Part shown: positions 1 to 8,292 of the stretch, in pieces | Layout of the letters: every line of letters starts with the position of its first letter | How positions within the stretch are numbered: position 1 is the first letter of the stretch | Assembly (NCBI GenBank): GCA_016868915.1 | Contig: VGFL01000012.1 | Span: forward strand, 1-44,807 | DNA length: 44,807 bases | From: Bacteroidota bacterium | GTDB lineage: Bacteria > Bacteroidota > Bacteroidia > Flavobacteriales_D > Crocinitomicaceae | Reading direction: 5' to 3' | The notes under the pieces: model-generated | Told to the model about the DNA's origin: nothing | Database searches by the model: none | Seen by the model: the letters and a program-made list of their open reading frames with translations, nothing else | Position numbers and translations under genes: made by a program

Positions 1-421
1 CGTACATAACAACATCATCGTTTGGATCCGCGGTTAACGTGTCATAAATCTGAAGAAAAACAGCAGCTGAATCTCCTGCTTGTACTATATTTTTGTAGGC
101 AAAATTTAAGGTCCAAGAAGCAGGATTAGTAATTGCTCCGGGGACATATTGTTGAATGAAGCCTGGAATGGTATCAGAAGGCCATTGTAAAAGACCCGCA
201 GTTGCTGGATCAAAAATTGTTTTAATCTTTCCATATTGAGCACCAGCGTAGGCGCCAGATGTTTCAATGGTGTAAAGACCTTGTCCCCATCCAGGAGAAT
301 CATAGGCTATACCGGGAAGCAAAGGAGTTGCAGGTGATTCAAAATTACCGTTAACAACAATTTGAGCATTTGATGAAATAACGCAAATTAAAAAAGAGGC
401 AAATAGTAAGATTTTTTTCAT
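1..421 (-). CDS. Secreted protein, N-terminal 140 codons (partial, runs off left edge)
   Basis: The reading frame opens at an ATG at 421 and stays open to base 1, so the gene continues outside the window. The ORF track shows only a shadow ORF here because this frame has no stop. The first 20 residues (MKKILLFASFLICVISSNAQ) are a clear Sec signal peptide ending in the NAQ cleavage context common in Bacteroidetes. The mature part begins IVVNGNFESP and then reads TPLLPGIAYDSPGWGQG, which resembles the start of a carbohydrate-binding-like beta-sandwich of secreted T9SS cargo; that is inference. A promoter at 444-472 fits. I cannot name a function. A T9SS C-terminal domain would be expected in the missing part. 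Confidence 0.8.
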   Translation of the reverse strand, partial: MKKILLFASFLICVISSNAQIVVNGNFESPATPLLPGIAYDSPGWGQGLYTIETSGAYAGAQYGKIKTIFDPATAGLLQWPSDTIPGFIQQYVPGAITNPASWTLNFAYKNIVQAGDSAAVFLQIYDTLTADPNDDVVMY

Positions 422-443
422 ATGATTAATTTTAAATTTAATA

Positions 444-472
444 CAAAACTAATAAATTCCTTAAATAAACAA
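444..472 (-). promoter_or_regulatory. Bacteroidetes-type promoter of the partial secreted gene
   Basis: On the minus strand TTG (470-472), an 18-base spacer and TAGTTTTG (444-451) match the Bacteroidetes -33/-7 pattern TTG-N17-23-TAnnTTTG. The -7 box lies 22 bases upstream of the ATG at 421. Confidence 0.55.
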
Positions 473-582
473 TAGAACTCAACCAAAAAGGTGTTTTTTT
501 CTTCTTGACTTATTGTTAAGAAATTTAAACTCTAAAAACTATAGTGCTCATGCTTTTCATGCAGGAAAAAAAATAAGTGTAC

Positions 583-3500
583 TCAGACACTCGTTGAACT
601 AATCACAATGTCATCGTCCGAATTGTTTTTTTTAAATTTTAATTTTTCCTTAAGTCGGTCAACAATATAATACATCATTGGGACAACGATAATTGTTAAG
701 AACATTGAACTCGTTAAACCACCAATTAAAATCCAAGCCAGGCCATTTTTCCACTCTGCACCGGATCCTTTTGCAATTGCAATTGGTATCATTCCGATTA
801 CCATTGCGATGGTTGTCATCAAAATAGGACGCATTCGTTCACGAACAGACTCAAGGAGAGCGTCGAACGTATTTTTTCCTTGAGCTTTGAGATGATTTGC
901 AAAATCCACAATCAAAATCGCATTTTTAGCAACCAATCCAAGTAGCATCAACATTCCAAGCATAGTAAAAATTCCCATACTTGAAGAGGTCAAGTTGAGT
1001 GCTAAAATTGCACCGATGAGCGAGACAAGAATTGAAAAAAGTACCACAAATGGATAAACAAAATTGTCATATAAAGCAACCATTATAAGATAAACCAATA
1101 TTAAACCCACTCCCATTGCAGTTCCCAACGCGCCTACGGACTCTTTCTGTCTTTTTACCTCTCCTCCCCATAACATCCGAATATTTTTATCTAACGGACT
1201 TTTTTCCAAGTATTTCTCAATTTCAGCCGCAACATTTCCTGAGGGTGTCCCCAAAACATAACTCCGAATAGTCGCACTTGATATTCTATTTTTTCTTTCC
1301 AAGGTAGCATTCCCATTATCTACAACTACTTTCGCAAAATCAGTCAAACGAATTTGTCTTCCATCTGAAGTAGAAAACATCATTTCCTCAATATCTTTGA
1401 CACTTCGTCGGTCGAATTTATCAAGCATTATTCGAATGTTGAATTCATCACCTTTTTCATCAAATTGAGTATCATCATTTCCCGTTAGCGCGTTTTGTAA
1501 TTGCAATCCAACAGAGGCAATTGGTAGACCAAGAGCTCCCATTTTGGTACGATCTAATTCTACGCGAATTTCTGGGGTAACATCATCCGTTGAGATACTT
1601 GGGTCTTTTGCTCCTTTGATTTCTTGAATTGCATTTTTTAAACGCCTTGCCTCTTTACGTAATAATTCACTATCATCTGATGACAAAAAAAGTTCAATTG
1701 GTGCCTCCTCTGATTGAACCATCCCAATATTTAATGCCTTAACCTCTATTCCCGGGTATTTATTTTCAATTTTTTCCCGTAATTTATTCATATATATTTC
1801 GGTTGGATACACATTTTGCATACCTTCCTTCATTTGGACAGTTATTTCTGACTTATTTTCAGCGCCGAATGAAGCCGCACCCATCCCCGAGCTTGGTCCA
1901 CCAACATTTGAAAATACGATGGCGACGACATCTTTCTGCGCCAAAATGAGCTGTTCAATTTCTAAAGTGGTCGCATTATTTTCTTGAAACGGCGTACTTT
2001 TATCGTACTTTAATTTAATCATAAACTTACCTTGATCCCCTTGAGCGACAAATTCTTGTCCAACAATCCCCAATCCCATAGTAGCCATACTAGCTACGAA
2101 TAATACCAAGATCCCAAGACCCATTATCATTTTATGACGCAGTGACCATGCAACTATAGCTACATAAGATTCTGTAAAAATTGAAACTCTACGTTCGAAC
2201 CATAATAAGATTGCTTGAAATGGATTTTTAGGATTTAATTCAACTATTTTAGCAAAACGAGATGCCAACCAAGGCGTTAAAGTAAAGCAGACCAAAAGAG
2301 ACATTAAAGTAGAAACGACAACAACAATCGAAAATTGACGAAGTATATCAGAGATAATACCTTCAATAAAAACAACAGGTGAGAAAACAACAACATCAAC
2401 AAGAGTAATGGCAAGTGCTGTGTAGCCAATCTCATTCCTACCATCCAAGGCAGCTTTCCGTCGACTTTTACCCATTTGAAGGTGTCTATATATATTTTCT
2501 AAAACCACGATTGAGTCATCTACAAGAATTCCAATTACTAAAGACATTGCGAGAAGGGTCATTAAGTTAAGTGTATACCCAAGCAGATACATTGCAATAA
2601 AAGTTGAAATAAGTGAGGCTGGAATTGAAATTAATACGATTAAGGCATTTCGTAAACTGTGTAAAAATAACAGCATCACAGCTGCAACGAGAATAATTGC
2701 CAATTCCAAGTCGTGAATAACGGCATCTACAGAGCTAATTGTTGGAATTGATGTATCCGTAGCGATCGTAAATTTCACTCCTTCTTTTTTATATTTTTCT
2801 TCAATTTCTTTAAATTTCTCTTTTGTCGCTTTCGACATATTCACAGCATTCGCATCGCTTTGCTTCATCATTCGAAGACCAATTCCATTTTCACCATTGT
2901 AACGACTTATGGCTATTTGATCTTCCTGTGAATCGGAGATACTTGCAACATCTTTTAATCTTACCAAAGAATTATTATTCGAAATCAAAACATGATCACC
3001 TAACTCCTGAATTGTTTTAAATTTTCCAGACAGTCGTACTTTTATTTGTTCACTTTCATTTTTAACCTTGCCAGTGGGAAAATCTACATTAGCAGCGGAA
3101 ATAGATTGATTCACATTTGCTAATGTTAACCCGAAAGATTTTAATTTGTCTCTGTCAATATCGACCTTAAATTCTCTTCGTTCACCGCCAATAACTTGAA
3201 TATCTGCAACACCTTTGGTTTGTTTAATTGAGGGTAAAATTTGCTTCTCCATCAACAGCATAAATTCTCGATCACTGATATTTGGAGCTATGGCACTTAC
3301 TTGTAATACGGGCGAAGCATTAGGTTCAATTTTAGCTAAGACAGGTTTTTGGGCAGCAGAAGGTAATTTATTTTGGGCATTATTTATCTTTCGTTGGGCA
3401 TCCTGTAATGCCTCGTCCATATCAGCAGAAGGATTAAACTCAATAAGAACAACAGAGGCGTTATCTAGAGAAAAAGAGGTCACTTCTGTAATATTCTCCA

Positions 3501-3720
3501 ATCCACTGAGTGCATCCTCCAATGGTTTTGAAACCTGATTTTCAACAGTCGCAGGGGAAGCTCCTGGATAGGTTGTTGTGACAGTTAAAATTGGTGGGGA
3601 AAAGTCTGGTAATAATTCATAACTCAGCTGATTGTAACTAATTAAACCACCACCAATAAGTATTGTAAACATTACAATAATGAAAGAGGGTCTTTTTATT
3701 GATAATTCGGTAAGTGTCAT
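583..3720 (-). CDS. RND multidrug efflux pump, inner-membrane permease (HAE1/AcrB-like)
   Basis: The 1045-aa protein is a full-length proton-driven RND transporter of the hydrophobe/amphiphile efflux type, exporting small molecules through a tripartite envelope complex. It begins MTLTELSIKRPSFIIVMF, the usual amphipathic helix plus TM1. It then has a large periplasmic porter domain, a TM block with GILVDDSIVVLENIYRH near residue 400 (TM4 acidic pair), a second porter domain, and a C-terminal TM block with GLVAKNAILIVDFANHLKAQG. The DD pair and the VAKNAILIV signature favour HAE1 (drugs, lipophiles) over heavy-metal CzcA. It is the last gene of the tetR-tolC-hlyD-RND operon and lies 11 bases after the adaptor gene. 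The substrate cannot be read from the sequence. Confidence 0.95.
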   Translation of the reverse strand: MTLTELSIKRPSFIIVMFTILIGGGLISYNQLSYELLPDFSPPILTVTTTYPGASPATVENQVSKPLEDALSGLENITEVTSFSLDNASVVLIEFNPSADMDEALQDAQRKINNAQNKLPSAAQKPVLAKIEPNASPVLQVSAIAPNISDREFMLLMEKQILPSIKQTKGVADIQVIGGERREFKVDIDRDKLKSFGLTLANVNQSISAANVDFPTGKVKNESEQIKVRLSGKFKTIQELGDHVLISNNNSLVRLKDVASISDSQEDQIAISRYNGENGIGLRMMKQSDANAVNMSKATKEKFKEIEEKYKKEGVKFTIATDTSIPTISSVDAVIHDLELAIILVAAVMLLFLHSLRNALIVLISIPASLISTFIAMYLLGYTLNLMTLLAMSLVIGILVDDSIVVLENIYRHLQMGKSRRKAALDGRNEIGYTALAITLVDVVVFSPVVFIEGIISDILRQFSIVVVVSTLMSLLVCFTLTPWLASRFAKIVELNPKNPFQAILLWFERRVSIFTESYVAIVAWSLRHKMIMGLGILVLFVASMATMGLGIVGQEFVAQGDQGKFMIKLKYDKSTPFQENNATTLEIEQLILAQKDVVAIVFSNVGGPSSGMGAASFGAENKSEITVQMKEGMQNVYPTEIYMNKLREKIENKYPGIEVKALNIGMVQSEEAPIELFLSSDDSELLRKEARRLKNAIQEIKGAKDPSISTDDVTPEIRVELDRTKMGALGLPIASVGLQLQNALTGNDDTQFDEKGDEFNIRIMLDKFDRRSVKDIEEMMFSTSDGRQIRLTDFAKVVVDNGNATLERKNRISSATIRSYVLGTPSGNVAAEIEKYLEKSPLDKNIRMLWGGEVKRQKESVGALGTAMGVGLILVYLIMVALYDNFVYPFVVLFSILVSLIGAILALNLTSSSMGIFTMLGMLMLLGLVAKNAILIVDFANHLKAQGKNTFDALLESVRERMRPILMTTIAMVIGMIPIAIAKGSGAEWKNGLAWILIGGLTSSMFLTIIVVPMMYYIVDRLKEKLKFKKNNSDDDIVISSTSV

Positions 3721-3731
3721 TTCAACTGTCT

Positions 3732-4781
3732 TTATTTTATTTTAACATTTGAATTATTCTTTAAATTCACTTGGCCTTTAATTACCACCTTATCATTTTC
3801 AGTTATCCCGGAAAAAACCTCAATGTAATCACCATCAGCTGTTCCCGAATTGAAGGATGTGAGTATCGCTTTGCCTTTTTTAACTAAATAAACCTGTGGA
3901 TTTTTTGTTGAACCAATAAGAGTTTTTCTTGGAATAGACAGCGCGCTATGACTGGTACCATTCGCCATTGTGGCAGTTGCGAACATTCCTGCTTTGTATT
4001 CATTTGAATTATTTTTGACTTCAATTAATACTTTTACATTATGTAGTTTATCGGCTTGAGGGGAAATCACCTTTATTAATCCCCCTCTAATTTGATCGGG
4101 TGTAATATCAGCCGATACGTCAACCTTTTGCCCTTCCCTAAATTTATTTATATCACGCTCAGGAATATTTATAGCGAGCTTCAAGATAGAAATATCGGTA
4201 ATTTCAGCCACGGGTGTTCCAATCCCAATAACGGTACCTAAATCAATCATTTTTTTTGTGATAAAACCATTGAAGGGTGAAATAATTAAACAACCCTTAA
4301 TTTGCCTTAAAATCTGAGCTTTTTGAATTTCTAATCCTTTGATGGCTAGTTGAACCTTCTCCAATTGAATATCAGGAGCTGCGTTTTGTTCGGCTAAAAT
4401 CCGATAGCGTTGTTCATCTTTGCGCTGACCTTCAAGATTTACTTCAATTGTTTGTAACTGAAGTTTCAGCATTTCATCGTCTAATTTTGCTAAAACGCTT
4501 CCTTTCTTCACATAATCTCCCTCCTCGAATTTAACTGTGAGTATTTTACCCTGTCCTTCTGAACTTACCATTACTTGTTTGTAAGGCTCGAATGTTCCTA
4601 AATAGGAAAATTGGCTGTCGAAAGTATGTAGCTCTGGTTTAATAGTTTCCACCAAAACTGAAGCATTTACATCGTGTATATAGAGCTTGGCGGCAGCTTT
4701 TTTCCTATTCCCTATTAATGTAACGATTGTAAGGACAATTAATCCTACACCAACCACACTCAGAACCAAAACTTTTTTCAT
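3732..4781 (-). CDS. RND efflux periplasmic adaptor (HlyD/AcrA-type membrane fusion protein)
   Basis: This adaptor bridges the RND pump and the TolC-like channel. The N-terminus MKKVLVLSVVGVGLIVLTIVTLIG is a membrane anchor. A lipoyl-like half-motif (VSSEGQGKILTVKFEEGDYVKKG) follows near residue 80, then a coiled-coil hairpin (about 105-150), the second lipoyl half (GCLIISPFNGFITKKMIDLG) and beta-barrel and membrane-proximal domains. The ORF track starts at 4805 (MVILNNSG...), overlapping the tolC-like gene. I prefer the internal ATG at 4781 because it begins exactly at the hydrophobic anchor and falls 7 bases after the preceding stop (4789). The length of 349 aa is normal for the family. No lipobox is seen. 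Confidence 0.92.
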   Translation of the reverse strand: MKKVLVLSVVGVGLIVLTIVTLIGNRKKAAAKLYIHDVNASVLVETIKPELHTFDSQFSYLGTFEPYKQVMVSSEGQGKILTVKFEEGDYVKKGSVLAKLDDEMLKLQLQTIEVNLEGQRKDEQRYRILAEQNAAPDIQLEKVQLAIKGLEIQKAQILRQIKGCLIISPFNGFITKKMIDLGTVIGIGTPVAEITDISILKLAINIPERDINKFREGQKVDVSADITPDQIRGGLIKVISPQADKLHNVKVLIEVKNNSNEYKAGMFATATMANGTSHSALSIPRKTLIGSTKNPQVYLVKKGKAILTSFNSGTADGDYIEVFSGITENDKVVIKGQVNLKNNSNVKIK

Positions 4782-4788
4782 TCCACTA

Positions 4789-6102
4789 TTATTTAATATT
4801 ACCAATTGATTTAAGGTATTGAATTTCCGTTTGTCTTAATTTTAAATACGCATTAATTACGTTATTTTGTGCCTGCTGAATTTGATTATTTGCTTGGATT
4901 ACATCATTTGCACTTACCGTTCCTTGTTTGAACAGATTTTCTATTTGGTTGTATACTTTCTGAGCTAAATCCAACTGATTTTTATTTAATTTCAGAGTAT
5001 TCGATTGACTTTCAATTTCTCTGCGTGCATTCTTTGTGATTTGCTCTAATTGCTGAGTCAAGTAAATCTCTTGGTTTTCAATTTTTTCAAGATTCAATAA
5101 GTTGATTTTTTGTTTATTTTGGCGTTCAAGACCGTCAAAAATTGTCCAATCGAGCCTTAAACCAAAAAAAGCAGATGGAATACCTACCCTAAAATTATCT
5201 TTTGGCATCAGACTATACGTGTAATTATACGCTGCATATAATGATATGCTCGGGAAATAGGACATTTTATTGCCTTTGTTTTCCGCTAAATTCATTTGTT
5301 TCTGCTCCACAAGCAATTCGTATTGAGGGCGATAAATGGTTGTCGTGTCGTATAAAATTGTTCTCTCAATTAATTCATCCGAGAGAATTGAAATGCGATT
5401 TTGAACAGGAATACCAGTGAGAATACATAGTGCATCCTCTACTTGTGCTTTTGCCGAATTTATGTTTTGAATAGTATTTTCAAGAGATAATTTATTTAAA
5501 GTCAATTTATCAACCTCTAAGGAAATTAGTACTCCTTGTTGGACCATTGCTGTCATATTCAAAATTAGCTTATTGAGATTGTGAATATTACTATCAATGA
5601 AAGATTTCTGTTTTATCAATGCTTGAAGATTAAAATATGCACTTGCTATTTGATACTTGATTTCATCTTGCGTTAACTTGTATTGAAGATTAACTATTTT
5701 TTTATTAATGTCAAGTACAGTGAGGCCATAATTTAATTGAGGATTGTATATTATTTGAGTTAGCTGGATAGTGTTTCCAAGGTTGAATGGGACTCCAAAT
5801 TTGACAGTTGCATACGTATCGGGTTCACCACCAAAAAATGCTGCGGGGACAACTTGCCCTGGAATCAGCGCATTGAATCTATAATCACCGGTTGCTGAAA
5901 TTTTTGGAAATCTCGCTGCTAGGTATGTATTCTTCTGTTTTCCATTTATTTCAATATCCAGTTTCGCATTTCGAATTGACTGGTTTGCCGTATCAGAAAT
6001 TTCTAAAAGCTGCTGTAAGCTATATACTTGGCAATTGATGCTAGACGAAGCAACTGCAAAAAAAATTATGAACCCTACATTCGATAAAGATAACTGTTTC
6101 AT
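4789..6102 (-). CDS. TolC-family outer membrane efflux protein
   Basis: This 437-aa protein has a signal peptide (about residues 1-24, ending SSINCQ). It has the two-fold repeat of long alpha-helical hairpins typical of outer-membrane efflux proteins (OEP, PF02321). The first repeat begins YSLQQLLEISDTANQSIRNAKLDIE, and the second runs from YRPQYELLVEQKQMNLAENKG. Gln- and Asn-rich coiled helices dominate the C-terminal half (residues 330-430), as expected for the periplasmic tunnel. It probably forms the trimeric exit duct for the RND pump encoded downstream. It starts 4 bases after the tetR stop, so the two are almost certainly cotranscribed. The Cys near residue 25 could be a lipobox, though a spacing check is needed. 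Confidence 0.93.
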   Translation of the reverse strand: MKQLSLSNVGFIIFFAVASSSINCQVYSLQQLLEISDTANQSIRNAKLDIEINGKQKNTYLAARFPKISATGDYRFNALIPGQVVPAAFFGGEPDTYATVKFGVPFNLGNTIQLTQIIYNPQLNYGLTVLDINKKIVNLQYKLTQDEIKYQIASAYFNLQALIKQKSFIDSNIHNLNKLILNMTAMVQQGVLISLEVDKLTLNKLSLENTIQNINSAKAQVEDALCILTGIPVQNRISILSDELIERTILYDTTTIYRPQYELLVEQKQMNLAENKGNKMSYFPSISLYAAYNYTYSLMPKDNFRVGIPSAFFGLRLDWTIFDGLERQNKQKINLLNLEKIENQEIYLTQQLEQITKNARREIESQSNTLKLNKNQLDLAQKVYNQIENLFKQGTVSANDVIQANNQIQQAQNNVINAYLKLRQTEIQYLKSIGNIK

Positions 6103-6106
6103 TATA

Positions 6107-6721
6107 CTAATCTTTTTGAATGAATAAATAATTTAATAACATTTCTTTTACGACTTCTTTATATTTCACAAGGTGGGCACTGTACTCTTCATCAGATAAA
6201 TTATTCAATTGTTGATTGAGCAATCTTGCCATGAATGGGTGTTGACAATTTGCCATTACTAACATGATAATACTCGACAAATCTAATTTTCTCATAATTC
6301 CATTTTTCTGAGCCTCAAGAGTTTCTTCAAAGATCCCTGATCGACCAAGTTGAGATAATATTCCTTGTGGTTCAATCCCTGCATTCTTATTTCTGGACAT
6401 TTCATTGATAACAAACATTGGAATTTCGGGGTGCTTTGCCAGGAATTCAAACTCTCTATCAACGAGCTTATTAATTTTCTCTTTTAGCGTAATATTCGAA
6501 GAAAATACATCAACCATAGACAGCAGAAATTCTTCAGTAACACTTTGATAAATTAGAACGAAAAGTTGATTTTTTGATCGGAAATAATAATTTACCAAAG
6601 CTACATTTGTGCCTGCTTCCTTCGCAATTTCTCTTGATGTACATCCAGAAAATCCCTTTTGAATAAAAACACGCTTAGCGGCTATTTTTATTTTTTCTTC
6701 TGTATGTGAATCTTTTGACAT
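6107..6721 (-). CDS. TetR/AcrR-family transcriptional repressor of the efflux operon
   Basis: The 204-aa protein has an N-terminal TetR helix-turn-helix (residues about 9-55) with the typical run TSREIAKEAGTNVALVNYYF and the following FRSKNQLF. The C-terminal helical ligand-binding domain is divergent, as usual. It is the first gene of the tetR-tolC-hlyD-RND operon. A perfect 20-bp palindrome (6754-6773) lies 32 bases upstream of its ATG, the expected place for an autoregulatory operator. The simplest model is that the protein represses the whole operon until a pump substrate binds; this is inference from family behaviour. The ligand is unknown. Confidence 0.92.
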   Translation of the reverse strand: MSKDSHTEEKIKIAAKRVFIQKGFSGCTSREIAKEAGTNVALVNYYFRSKNQLFVLIYQSVTEEFLLSMVDVFSSNITLKEKINKLVDREFEFLAKHPEIPMFVINEMSRNKNAGIEPQGILSQLGRSGIFEETLEAQKNGIMRKLDLSSIIMLVMANCQHPFMARLLNQQLNNLSDEEYSAHLVKYKEVVKEMLLNYLFIQKD

Positions 6722-6737
6722 AATTCAAAAATCAATA

Positions 6738-6745
6738 TAAAGATA
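6738..6745 (-). promoter_or_regulatory. Candidate -7 element of the efflux operon
   Basis: TATCTTTA on the minus strand matches 7 of 8 positions of TAnnTTTG. No TTG falls at the ideal distance upstream (CAA complements lie at spacings 15 and 28). The palindrome 6754-6773 occupies the spacer, so a bound repressor would block the promoter. Confidence 0.4.
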
Positions 6746-6753
6746 AACAGAGA

Positions 6754-6773
6754 TTTTAAACAATTGTTTAAAA
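6754..6773. promoter_or_regulatory. Perfect 20-bp palindrome, candidate TetR operator
   Basis: TTTTAAACAATTGTTTAAAA is its own reverse complement across all 20 bases and lies 32 bases upstream of the tetR ATG. TetR-family repressors bind such dyads as dimers and usually regulate their own operon. The half-site and the assignment to this regulator are inference. Confidence 0.7.
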
Positions 6774-6851
6774 CAAAAAAATAAAACCGTTCTTATTTCA
6801 TATGAATGAAGGGAATCACCCTAATTTTAGTTGAAAAATGACAATTTTATT

Positions 6852-7382
6852 TTAGGAATTACGTAATCTTTTGTACCATTTTATGGCAATCATTAAGGTT
6901 ATTCCAACGGCAAAGAAGCCGAATACACCATTAATCCAATTTAAACTGTTTTTTAGAACGACAAGAAATACAATGCTTACTAAAAATAAGGTTGCCACTT
7001 CGTTCCAAATACGTAATTGAGTGGATGTCCATTTGAAATTATCTTTACTGAAATCAAAAAGAATTTTTTGGCAAATAAAATGGTATATAAGAAGTAAAAC
7101 AACAAATCCTAATTTAAGATGCATCCAGGTTGATACTTTATAATACTCCCAATTTAAAAATAACATCCAATTACCAAAAATAACAGTGAAGGCCATTGAT
7201 GGTGTTGTAATAATCCACCATAACTTTTTTTCCATAATAAGGAACTGCTTTGATAAAATTGACCTTTCTGTTGTTTCTTTCGTTTGAGCCTCAACATGGT
7301 AAATGAAAAGTCTAACCATATAAAACAGTCCAGCAAACCAACTGACCATAAAAATTATATGAAGCGCTTTAATTGTATCCAT
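6852..7382 (-). CDS. hemJ: HemJ-like protoporphyrinogen IX oxidase (UPF0093/CopD-like membrane protein)
   Basis: A 176-aa protein with about four to five membrane helices. Signature features of the HemJ family (PF03653) are visible: an N-terminal helix with ALHIIFMVSWFAGLFYMVRL and a conserved His near residue 8, a following YH at the end of helix 1, MEKKLWWIITTPSM near residue 50, HLKLGFVVLLLIYH near residue 88, and a C-terminal RIWNEVATLFLVSIVFLVV. HemJ oxidises protoporphyrinogen IX to protoporphyrin IX in heme synthesis in bacteria lacking HemG/HemY. The gene stands alone between the efflux operon and a lipoprotein gene, with no heme neighbours. Family membership is strong; the enzymatic role follows from family knowledge. 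Confidence 0.85.
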   Translation of the reverse strand: MDTIKALHIIFMVSWFAGLFYMVRLFIYHVEAQTKETTERSILSKQFLIMEKKLWWIITTPSMAFTVIFGNWMLFLNWEYYKVSTWMHLKLGFVVLLLIYHFICQKILFDFSKDNFKWTSTQLRIWNEVATLFLVSIVFLVVLKNSLNWINGVFGFFAVGITLMIAIKWYKRLRNS

Positions 7383-7434
7383 TGCAGTTTTAATTTTTAA
7401 TAAATGGTTTTCATAACGGACTAATTAAACAAAA

Positions 7435-7457
7435 AAGGCGAACAATTCGTTCGCCTT
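7435..7457 (-). terminator. Intrinsic terminator after the DUF5011 lipoprotein gene
   Basis: A perfect 9-bp stem (AAGGCGAAC / GTTCGCCTT) with a 5-base loop is followed on the minus strand by TTTTTT (overlapping the stem base). It lies 20 bases beyond the stop of the lipoprotein gene. Confidence 0.85.
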
Positions 7458-7477
7458 CAAAACACAAATTTTACTAT

Positions 7478-8179
7478 TTACTGTTTTGTATAGGTTGCTA
7501 TGCATTGTCCCTCTCCACCGATTAAAGGGGTAGAATTAACATATGTATAATTAATGGTTATTTGATTCCCCTGGCTATTCATAGTTCCAGACCCAGAAAA
7601 ATCAATGTTACCAATGGTTATATTAACGGACTGCTGTGGTATGGTAATAGTCGCTCCATTTATTGTTGCATTAGCAGAACCACCTACAAGCATAAACATA
7701 TTATCAATGACTAACTGATTTGCCGATGTACCAATACTAACTTCAGGTGTTCCAGCCAATGGAAATCCAGTTCCGCAATCACTTGATACGTCCCACGTTA
7801 CAGTCCAATTGTCTTGTCCAATAACTACGTCGACTACCCGTTGAGCTGTCGCTGTTCCATTTGCATTGGTTGCGCTGTAATTTACTTCGTAGGATCCCGT
7901 TGTTGAGGAGTTTACATTATTTTCTGTAACTACATCGACACTCGATCCATCTTTGTTTACTGCTGTTGCACCTGGGTCATTATACGTTGATCCAACTGAA
8001 ATAGAAGTGTCCGCCGAACCAATTAAAGTAAGAATAGGTGTATACAAACAACTGCCGTCGTCCTTTTTCGCTTTGCTGTTATAATTGGTTGCCACTGGAT
8101 CAGTACATCCTTTCTTTTTACACGATGTGATACCAACGCCAAAGACAGATAATAAAAATAAAACAATACATTTTTTCAT
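7478..8179 (-). CDS. Lipoprotein with a Bacteroidetes GCTDP..DGSC motif and a DUF5011 Ig-like domain
   Basis: The 233-aa protein begins with a lipoprotein signal (residues 1-20, GVGITSC followed by KKK). It is then followed by the short CTDPVATNYNSKAKKDDGSC segment often seen in Bacteroidetes surface proteins. Residues about 48-115 (PILTLIGSADTSISVGSTYNDPG ...) look like a DUF5011/HYR-type immunoglobulin-like repeat. The C-terminal 110 residues are a beta-rich region of no family I recognise, with a conserved-looking C near each end that could form a disulfide. It is probably anchored in the outer membrane. It appears monocistronic: a promoter at 8203-8233 and a strong terminator at 7435-7457 frame it. 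Function unknown. Confidence 0.85.
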   Translation of the reverse strand: MKKCIVLFLLSVFGVGITSCKKKGCTDPVATNYNSKAKKDDGSCLYTPILTLIGSADTSISVGSTYNDPGATAVNKDGSSVDVVTENNVNSSTTGSYEVNYSATNANGTATAQRVVDVVIGQDNWTVTWDVSSDCGTGFPLAGTPEVSIGTSANQLVIDNMFMLVGGSANATINGATITIPQQSVNITIGNIDFSGSGTMNSQGNQITINYTYVNSTPLIGGEGQCIATYTKQ

Positions 8180-8202
8180 ATTTACAACATTAAATTTTTG
8201 AA

Positions 8203-8233
8203 CGAATTTAGTAAAAAATCAATATAAAGCAAA
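8203..8233 (-). promoter_or_regulatory. Promoter of the DUF5011 lipoprotein gene
   Basis: On the minus strand TTTG (8230-8233), 19 bases, then TAAATTCG (8203-8210, one mismatch to TAnnTTTG), 23 bases upstream of the ATG. Confidence 0.45.
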
Positions 8234-8292
8234 TAAAATATGAATTTCTTTTGGTTTAAAAAATGAAAATAAGATCAAGGTAGCAAGGTGCC

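Noticed and set aside
106-303. 65-aa minus-strand ORF in the track
   Set aside because: It is a shadow in another frame of the real partial CDS 1-421, which has a signal peptide and a promoter.
3215-3538. 107-aa plus-strand ORF
   Set aside because: Antisense to the RND pump, no recognisable features.
6797-6806. TTCATATGAA 10-bp palindrome near the tetR promoter
   Set aside because: Short, AT-rich and expected by chance; the 20-bp palindrome nearby is far stronger.
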